Shown piece after piece: positions 7,934-12,931 of a stretch of DNA of 12,931 nucleotides (position 1 is its first letter; the number at the start of each line of letters is the position of its first letter). The notes under the pieces were generated by a model. It did not search any database. It was not told where the DNA came from and saw only the letters and a program-made list of their open reading frames with translations. Source of the DNA: an uncultured Rhodopirellula sp. Lineage in GTDB: Bacteria; Planctomycetota; Planctomycetia; Pirellulales; Pirellulaceae. The translations under genes were made by a program, and so were the position numbers. The DNA is taken from the NCBI GenBank assembly GCA_913061385.1, contig CAJXTM010000022.1, forward strand, positions 1 to 12,931, read 5' to 3'.

Positions 7934-7959
7934 CAGTAACCGTTATCAGCAGTAACCGT
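7932..7959. repeat. Two-copy tandem repeat at the dioxygenase stop
   Basis: AGCAGTAACCGT occurs at 7932-7943 and again at 7948-7959, a period of 16 bases. The first copy overlaps the TAG stop of the dioxygenase gene. It looks like a small slippage duplication. Confidence 0.85.
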
Positions 7960-7990
7960 GCAGAAATTTGCATGCCCTCTGCCCTGCCCT

Positions 7991-8060
7991 GTTTGCCCCG
8001 TACCTGTCTGTTTGCCCCGTACCTGTCTGTTTGCCCCGTACCTGTCTGTTTGCTCTGTAC
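7991..8060. repeat. 19-base tandem repeat, three perfect copies plus a degenerate fourth
   Basis: The unit GTTTGCCCCGTACCTGTCT occurs head to tail at 7991-8009, 8010-8028 and 8029-8047 without a mismatch. A decayed partial copy (GTTTGCTCTGTAC, 8048-8060) follows. A partial CCTGCCCT stretch precedes it. The array lies in the 240-base spacer between the convergent dioxygenase and metH genes. The unit length is not a multiple of three and no credible gene crosses it, so it is a non-coding minisatellite-type array. Confidence 0.95.
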
Positions 8061-8173
8061 GCTTGGACCGTATGATTGCCTTGCGCCCCAATTGCTCACC
8101 TACGTGCAAACCGGGTGAAGCGTATGGTCAAGATCAGGATCATGTTGAGCCGATGTCTGTTGAATTGTCAGAG

Positions 8174-11100
8174 TCAGTCTGGGTCGTAGGCAAGATTCGG
8201 ACTGAGCCATCGTTCGGCTTCTTCGATGGGGATACCTTTTCGCTTCGCGTAGCATTCGATCTGGTCTCGCGTTACTCGATCGACGGCAAAGTAGCGTGCA
8301 TCTGGGTGGCCGAAATATAAGCCACTTACGCTCGCACCGGGCGCCATTGCGAAGCTTGAGGTGAGTTCCACAGAAGTGTGTTGTTCGGCCTGTAGGATTT
8401 CAAATAAGGCCTGTTTCTCTGTGTGATCGGGACACGCTGGATAGCCAGCCGCAGGGCGAATGCCACGGTATTTCTCTGCGATCAGATCGTTTTTGTCCAA
8501 TCCCTCTCCCTGTCCGAATCCCCAGTCCCTTCTCGCTCTCTCGTGCATCAATTCAGCGAAGGCTTCTGCAAGACGGTCCGCCACAGCTTGAACCATGATG
8601 GCTTTGTAGTCATCCAGATCAGCTTTGAATTTATTGGCTAGCGTATCAGCACCGACACCGGTCGTGACAACAAACCCACCGATGTAATCTTCTCGACCGC
8701 TGTCAGATGGGGCGACATAGTCTGCGAGGGATCGGTAGTCTTGTTGACCACGGCGTTCCCACTGCTGACGCAACATATGAAAACGCGTCAGTTCTTCGTT
8801 TCGGGAATCGTCGGTGAACAGGACGATGTCATCTTGGTCGCTTGCTGCTGGCCAAAAACCGTAAACGGCGTTCGCCTGTAATGCATTGTCATTGATGATT
8901 TGGTCGAGCAACTCGTTAGCATCGGCATAGAGTTCTTTTGCTTGTTCGCCGACGATCTTGTCCTCAAAGATTCGGGGGTATTTTCCCCGCAGTTCCCAAG
9001 TCATGAAAAATGGTGACCAGTCAATGTAGGATCTGATTTCCGAAATCGGGAAGTCGTTCAGTGCTTGGGTACCCGTAAAGCACGGCTTATTGATGGTGAT
9101 GCTGTTCCAGTCGGTAGCAAAACGATTTTTCAATGCTTCGGCATAAGGAATTAGCTTCTGCTTTCGACCCTCGTATCCAGCCACCAGCTTTTTCTGTTCT
9201 TTTGCATTTGCTTCGATGAAGTTGTCACGGGCTTCTTTATTCAACAGCTTTTCGACAACATTAACGCTGCGGCTTGCATCCAGGACGTGGATGATCGGCC
9301 CGGGGTAGACAGGCGCAATCTTGACAGCCGTATGTTTAGCGCTGGTGGTCGCTCCCCCCACAAGCAATGGGATTTCCAGTTTTTTGCGTTTCATTTCGCG
9401 TGCAACGTGGACCATCTCATCTAGGCTCGGCGTGATCAGCCCGCTGAGACCCACCATGTCGACGTTCTGCTTTTCTGCTTCGGCAATGATCGTGTCTGTT
9501 GAGACCATGACACCCAAGTCGATGACATCGTAGTTATTGCATTGTAGGACGACACCAACGATGTTTTTTCCGATATCGTGGACATCACCCTTCACGGTGG
9601 CAATCAGAAATTTTCCGCGTGACGAGTTGGTCTCAATTCCTGCCTTTCGTTTCTCTTCTTCCATGAATGGCTCAAGATAGGCAACAGCTTTTTTCATGAC
9701 TCGAGCAGATTTGACAACTTGAGGGAGAAACATTTTTCCTTCCCCGAATAGATCGCCAACAATTTGCATTCCGTCCATCAAAGGACCTTCAATCACTTGC
9801 AAGCAGCGATCAAATTCCTGCCGCGCTTCCTCAGTGTCTTCAACGATATATTTGTCAATTCCCTTGATCAGGGCGTGTCGCATGCGTTCTGTAACCGGGG
9901 CTTCTCGCCAGGTCAGGTCCTCGCCACTCTTCTTCTTTCCGCTGCCCTTTACTGTTTCAGAAAGGTCCAGCAGTCGGTCTGTCGCATCAGCGCGACGATT
10001 CAGCAGTACATCTTCCACACATGCCAGCAGATCCTTCGGAATCTCTTCGTACACTTCAAGCTGTCCAGCGTTGACAATGCCCATGTCGAGGCCAGCTTTG
10101 ACAGCATGATAGAGAAACGAACTGTGCATGGCTTCACGCACAAGATCGTTTCCGCGGAAGCTGAAACTGATGTTGCTGACGCCACCGCTGGTTTTTGCAT
10201 TGGGGCACTCTTGCTTGATGCGTCGAACTGCATTGATGAAGTCGACGGCATAGTTGTCATGTTCTTCAATGCCGGTGGCTACCGTCAGAATGTTGGGGTC
10301 AAAAATGATATCTTCGGGTGGGAAGTTAACTTCATTAACCAACAAGTCATAAGCACGTTTGCAAATGCGTACTTTGCTGTCTTCGTCCGCTGCCTGACCT
10401 TTCTCATCAAACGCCATGACGACCGCTGCGGCGCCGTATTGTCTTACCAGTCGGGCACGCTCTAGAAAAGTTTCTTCACCATCTTTTAACGAGATGGAAT
10501 TCACGATTGCTTTGCCTTGGGTGTTTTGTAGACCTGCCAAGATCACCTCCCATTTGCTGCTGTCGATCATGACAGGAACCGCGGCAACGATATCGTCACC
10601 TGATATCAGTCGCAGGAATCGCGTCATCGCCTCGGCGCCGTCCAGTAGTGCATCATCGAAGTTGATATCGATGATTGTAGCGCCGTTCTGAACCTGTTCG
10701 CGGGCGACCTCGACTGCCTCCTCGTAGAGTTCTTCACGAATCAAACGTGCGAATTTACGACTTCCGGTTACATTGGTTCGTTCACCCACCATGGTGAATG
10801 GAATCTCGGGCCGCATCACCATCGGCAATTGTCCAGACAAACGTGTCCAGACTGGACCTACGGTATCTTGCTTTGGTCGGAGACCACGGACACGTTCTTC
10901 TATTGCTCGAATGTGGTCAGGCGTTGTTCCACAACAACCGCCAAGAATATTGATCCATCCGTTGTCGGCATATTCACCAACAATATTTGCCATTGCAGTT
11001 GGCCCGAGGTCGAATTCACCCATGTCGTTGGGCAGTCCGGCATTAGGGTGGCAACTGATCGGGATGGCAGTTGATTGGGACATCTCCTCGATGTGCGATC

Positions 11101-11875
11101 GCATCACGTCGGGACCCAGGGCGCAGTTCATACCGATTGACAACATTGGGAAGTGCGAAAGGGCTGTTACAAACGCTTCCACACTTTGTCCACTCACGAA
11201 GGTTCTACCGCCTTGATCAAATGTGCCACTGACCATCACCGGAATGCGTTTACCACCGGCATCAAAGAAATCTTGAATAGCGAAGAGGCATGCTTTCAGG
11301 TTCAGCGTGTCGATAGCAGTCTCGGGCAGCAGAATGTCGACGCCCGCGTTCACTAACGAATCAATCTGCATGCGATAGCTGTCTCGCATTTCGTCAAAGG
11401 TGGTATCACGGTGAGCGGGGTCATCAACATTGGTGCTGATCGCCGTTTGTTTGGTTGTCGGTCCGATTGAGCCAGCGACGAAGCGAGGTTTGTCTGGCGT
11501 ACGTTCAGTCCACTCATCAGCAGCTTTTCTGGCACACGTGACGGCTGCAAGGTTGATCTCATCAACCAACTCGACGGGCAGATCAAACTCCAGCATCCCG
11601 ACCGGTGACGCACCAAAGGAATTTGTCTCGACAATGTCGCTACCTGATTCGTAGTAAGCGTGATGGATGCCTGTAATCTTCTCCGGGTGAGTCAGACAAA
11701 GAATGTCCGAGAAGTTTTTCAGGTCTTTGTGGTGCTCAGCAAATCTTTCTCCGCGGACCGCAGCCTCATCCAGTTTAAGACGCTGGATCATGGTACCCAT
11801 GGCACCATCCAAAAGCAGGATTCGCTCGCGAATCAGGTTGGAAATGAGAGAAAATTTGGTATCGGCTTGAAGCAT
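8174..11875 (-). CDS. metH: Cobalamin-dependent methionine synthase
   Basis: MetH transfers the methyl group of 5-methyltetrahydrofolate through methylcobalamin to homocysteine, giving methionine. From the ATG at 11873-11875 the protein has 1233 residues (E. coli 1227) and all four modules. The homocysteine-binding barrel has [12 protein letters not shown] and zinc ligands Cys251 (MNCALGP) and Cys314-Cys315 (GGCCGTT). The pterin-binding barrel begins at about 360 ([13 protein letters not shown]). The cobalamin cap and Rossmann module contain [10 protein letters not shown], with Asp764 and lower axial His766, plus GLSGLITPS ending at Ser817; these match the E. coli Asp757-His759-Ser810 set. 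The C-terminal reactivation domain has [15 protein letters not shown]. An in-frame GTG at 11914 would add 13 residues; the ATG gives the usual spacing to the LDGAMGT motif. No Shine-Dalgarno site is clear. I found no B12-box (GCCACTG) cobalamin riboswitch upstream. Confidence 0.98.
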   Translation of the reverse strand: MLQADTKFSLISNLIRERILLLDGAMGTMIQRLKLDEAAVRGERFAEHHKDLKNFSDILCLTHPEKITGIHHAYYESGSDIVETNSFGASPVGMLEFDLPVELVDEINLAAVTCARKAADEWTERTPDKPRFVAGSIGPTTKQTAISTNVDDPAHRDTTFDEMRDSYRMQIDSLVNAGVDILLPETAIDTLNLKACLFAIQDFFDAGGKRIPVMVSGTFDQGGRTFVSGQSVEAFVTALSHFPMLSIGMNCALGPDVMRSHIEEMSQSTAIPISCHPNAGLPNDMGEFDLGPTAMANIVGEYADNGWINILGGCCGTTPDHIRAIEERVRGLRPKQDTVGPVWTRLSGQLPMVMRPEIPFTMVGERTNVTGSRKFARLIREELYEEAVEVAREQVQNGATIIDINFDDALLDGAEAMTRFLRLISGDDIVAAVPVMIDSSKWEVILAGLQNTQGKAIVNSISLKDGEETFLERARLVRQYGAAAVVMAFDEKGQAADEDSKVRICKRAYDLLVNEVNFPPEDIIFDPNILTVATGIEEHDNYAVDFINAVRRIKQECPNAKTSGGVSNISFSFRGNDLVREAMHSSFLYHAVKAGLDMGIVNAGQLEVYEEIPKDLLACVEDVLLNRRADATDRLLDLSETVKGSGKKKSGEDLTWREAPVTERMRHALIKGIDKYIVEDTEEARQEFDRCLQVIEGPLMDGMQIVGDLFGEGKMFLPQVVKSARVMKKAVAYLEPFMEEEKRKAGIETNSSRGKFLIATVKGDVHDIGKNIVGVVLQCNNYDVIDLGVMVSTDTIIAEAEKQNVDMVGLSGLITPSLDEMVHVAREMKRKKLEIPLLVGGATTSAKHTAVKIAPVYPGPIIHVLDASRSVNVVEKLLNKEARDNFIEANAKEQKKLVAGYEGRKQKLIPYAEALKNRFATDWNSITINKPCFTGTQALNDFPISEIRSYIDWSPFFMTWELRGKYPRIFEDKIVGEQAKELYADANELLDQIINDNALQANAVYGFWPAASDQDDIVLFTDDSRNEELTRFHMLRQQWERRGQQDYRSLADYVAPSDSGREDYIGGFVVTTGVGADTLANKFKADLDDYKAIMVQAVADRLAEAFAELMHERARRDWGFGQGEGLDKNDLIAEKYRGIRPAAGYPACPDHTEKQALFEILQAEQHTSVELTSSFAMAPGASVSGLYFGHPDARYFAVDRVTRDQIECYAKRKGIPIEEAERWLSPNLAYDPD

Positions 11876-11948
11876 TCTAGGGCCAGTTTTACACAAAAGT
11901 ATCGAAGGATTCACACATAGTTTCGTTACCGACGTCCTGATTCACAAC

Positions 11949-11998
11949 CCGAACTGAGCGAGATTCGGATTCAATCTTGCCCCAGCGTCTCAGTTTGG
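11949..11998. other. Nested inverted repeat in the metH / membrane-protein divergent region
   Basis: CCGAACTGAG (11949-11958) faces CTCAGTTTGG (11989-11998), matching as an inverted repeat at 9 of 10 positions. Inside it AGATT (11961-11965) faces AATCT (11973-11977) with a 7-base loop. In plus-strand RNA the single mismatch becomes a G-U pair, whereas in the metH (minus) transcript it would be A-C. It lies 74 bases upstream of the metH ATG and 128 bases upstream of the ATG at 12127. It could be an RNA element or a protein-binding site; chance is not excluded. Confidence 0.35.
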
Positions 11999-12115
11999 CT
12001 ATTCCGCAATGCAGAAAGATCGCACAAGTGCTTTACGATTATCGAGAAGCGTGGTGAATTCGGGTTTACCCGTCTTGCCACATCTCAACTTCCGCCATCC
12101 AGAACTCGACCATCC

Positions 12116-12121
12116 AGGAAG
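12116..12121 (+). promoter_or_regulatory. Shine-Dalgarno site AGGAAG
   Basis: AGGAAG lies five bases before the ATG at 12127 and supports that start. No upstream promoter was convincing; a CGGGT-TT-ACCCG near-palindrome at 12061-12072 is the only other motif nearby. Confidence 0.55.
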
Positions 12122-12126
12122 ATCGC

Positions 12127-12884
12127 ATGACCGTCTCGCCACAATGGCCAGATGAGGGGAAAACATCGCAATTCCCCGAAGTAAATCCCGACTTAGCCGA
12201 GCCGGTCGGTCCTCCTGACGCCTTGCCGCCCACCCTTTTTCAGCTGCCAAATTTGCGTGTTGAACGCCGCACAGATCCGGTAGTAACCGAGGATTCGGAA
12301 GCTAAATCAACCCCAGCGACACCAGATTTCACGAACCAGGTGGCCGAAATGCCTTTTGGAAACGTGGGAACTGCCGAAGTGCCGGTAGAGCTGAATCCGA
12401 CCGCAGAGAACGCGAGGCTTGTGGAACTGAGACACCGAGGTGACGACGCGATACGTGTTCCGACGCCGCCTGTGGTCGTAGATGGCACTGAAACGTATGC
12501 CAGTCAGCGTTCCGATGGTGTCAATCGCGAATCAATTTCTAGGTACGGTGCGAATAACCTCGTTTCAGATAGTGGGGAATCGATACCGCTCGCCCCCTTG
12601 GACAGGCCAGCAGCAAGATCCTGGATGGACTCCATCGGCTCGCATGGAATTGTGGTGGCACTTCTTCTGATTGTTGTTGCTGCTGCGCTGTATACCGGAC
12701 GTGCCGGCAAAGATAGCTCGGTTGATTCATCGTTGGCAGATGGCCGTGATTGGCTTGAATATGATACAGGCGAGGAAATCAGTCTGCCAAACGCTGCGGT
12801 TGTAGATGGTTCCGCCATTGACACGATTTCAAATTCCGAAAGTGCTTTAGCTCAAGCCACGACACTCGGCAGTGACGGCAGAAG
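12127..12884 (+). CDS. Predicted single-pass membrane protein of unknown function, 3'-truncated
   Basis: I do not recognise this protein. The 252 genuine residues begin with a long N-terminal region (about 1-170) that is rich in Pro, Glu, Asp, Thr and Val, with little predicted structure. One strongly hydrophobic segment follows (about 174-190, HGIVVALLLIVVAAALYTG). After that comes an acidic, Ser-rich stretch that runs off the contig. There is no N-terminal signal peptide, so the long acidic part is probably cytoplasmic and the C-terminal part periplasmic. The last residues read from the contig (including LLYTSPSPRD) come from adapter and must be removed. The gene diverges from metH with 251 bases between starts. 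A Shine-Dalgarno-like AGGAAG supports the start. Composition resembles large Planctomycete-type proteins with a cytoplasmic disordered head, but this is only an impression. Confidence 0.75.
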
Positions 12885-12931
12885 CTGTCTCTTATACACA
12901 TCTCCGAGCCCACGAGACCGAGGCTGATCTC
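12885..12931. other. Illumina Nextera (Tn5) adapter, reverse complement, artefact
   Basis: From CTGTCTCTTATACACATCT onward this is the reverse complement of the adapter at the start of the contig, including the index (read here as CGAGGCTG). The two ends form a perfect 46-base inverted repeat. It is library sequence and falsely extends the membrane protein gene. Confidence 0.98.

Noticed and set aside
7991..8060. Possible CRISPR array
   Set aside because: The 19-base units are contiguous with no spacers, and no cas gene is nearby.
7728..8099. Minus-strand frame with a GQTDRYGANRQVRGKQ-type repeat peptide
   Set aside because: The peptide repeat is the 19-base DNA repeat read in shifting frames; it overlaps the dioxygenase gene on the other strand and has no start signal.
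7958..8320. 120-codon plus-strand frame crossing the 19-base repeats
   Set aside because: It is built from the repeat read in successive frames and runs antisense into the 3' end of metH; composition is not protein-like.
9764..10465. 233-codon open frame on the plus strand
   Set aside because: It lies wholly antisense to the metH cobalamin-cap and pterin modules, which are certain; it has no recognisable domain.
11941..12000. SAH riboswitch in the metH leader
   Set aside because: The stem with an ACGCTGG-containing bulge looks vaguely similar, but the GAGGAGCGCTGC core and the matching downstream pseudoknot strand are missing; only four bases could pair.
12061..12072. CGGGT-TT-ACCCG near-palindrome as an operator
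   Set aside because: It is a single short site with no second copy in the region; expected often enough by chance.
1..12931. Perfect 46-base terminal inverted repeats suggesting a linear mobile element or phage genome
   Set aside because: The repeats are Nextera adapter sequence with a sample index. The content between them is chromosomal housekeeping genes.

Overview
This is a 12.9 kb metagenome-style contig. Both ends carry untrimmed Illumina Nextera adapter, so the real genomic insert is about positions 47 to 12884. The outermost gene at each end is truncated at that junction, and naive translation there gives adapter-derived peptides. The genes are typical of a free-living Gram-negative-type bacterium. 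I suspect a Planctomycetota (Pirellulales-like) source, because Shine-Dalgarno sites are scarce, polyprenyl-sugar type glycosyltransferases are present, and metH encodes a full-length cobalamin-dependent enzyme. This assignment is inference and was not tested by any search.

Layout from left to right: the 3' two thirds of alanine dehydrogenase (+, 48-788). It converges on a three-gene minus-strand set that reads, in transcription order, GT-C-type polytopic glycosyltransferase (2959-4350), family 2 glycosyltransferase with a C-terminal membrane region (1668-2924), and class I SAM-dependent methyltransferase (840-1553). Upstream of these, also on the minus strand, is ribonuclease R (4526-6784). 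A 441-base intergenic region separates rnr from the divergent phytanoyl-CoA dioxygenase-family gene (+, 7226-7933), whose start is fixed by a strong GGAGG site. A convergent 240-base spacer with two kinds of short tandem repeat follows. Next comes a complete cobalamin-dependent methionine synthase, metH (minus, 8174-11875). A 251-base divergent region holds a nested inverted repeat, and then a truncated single-pass membrane protein of unknown function begins (+, 12127-12884).

Functionally, most of the window is housekeeping: amino-acid catabolism, RNA decay and methionine/one-carbon metabolism. The glycosyltransferase/methyltransferase set is the only group that looks like a pathway. A plausible reading is that the GT2 enzyme makes a polyprenyl-phosphate sugar, the GT-C enzyme uses it as donor on the far side of the membrane, and the methyltransferase modifies a product or precursor. 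I did not find a convincing new biological system. The observations most worth checking are the glycosyltransferase cassette, the structured metH/12127 divergent region, the 19-base tandem repeat, and the adapter junctions.
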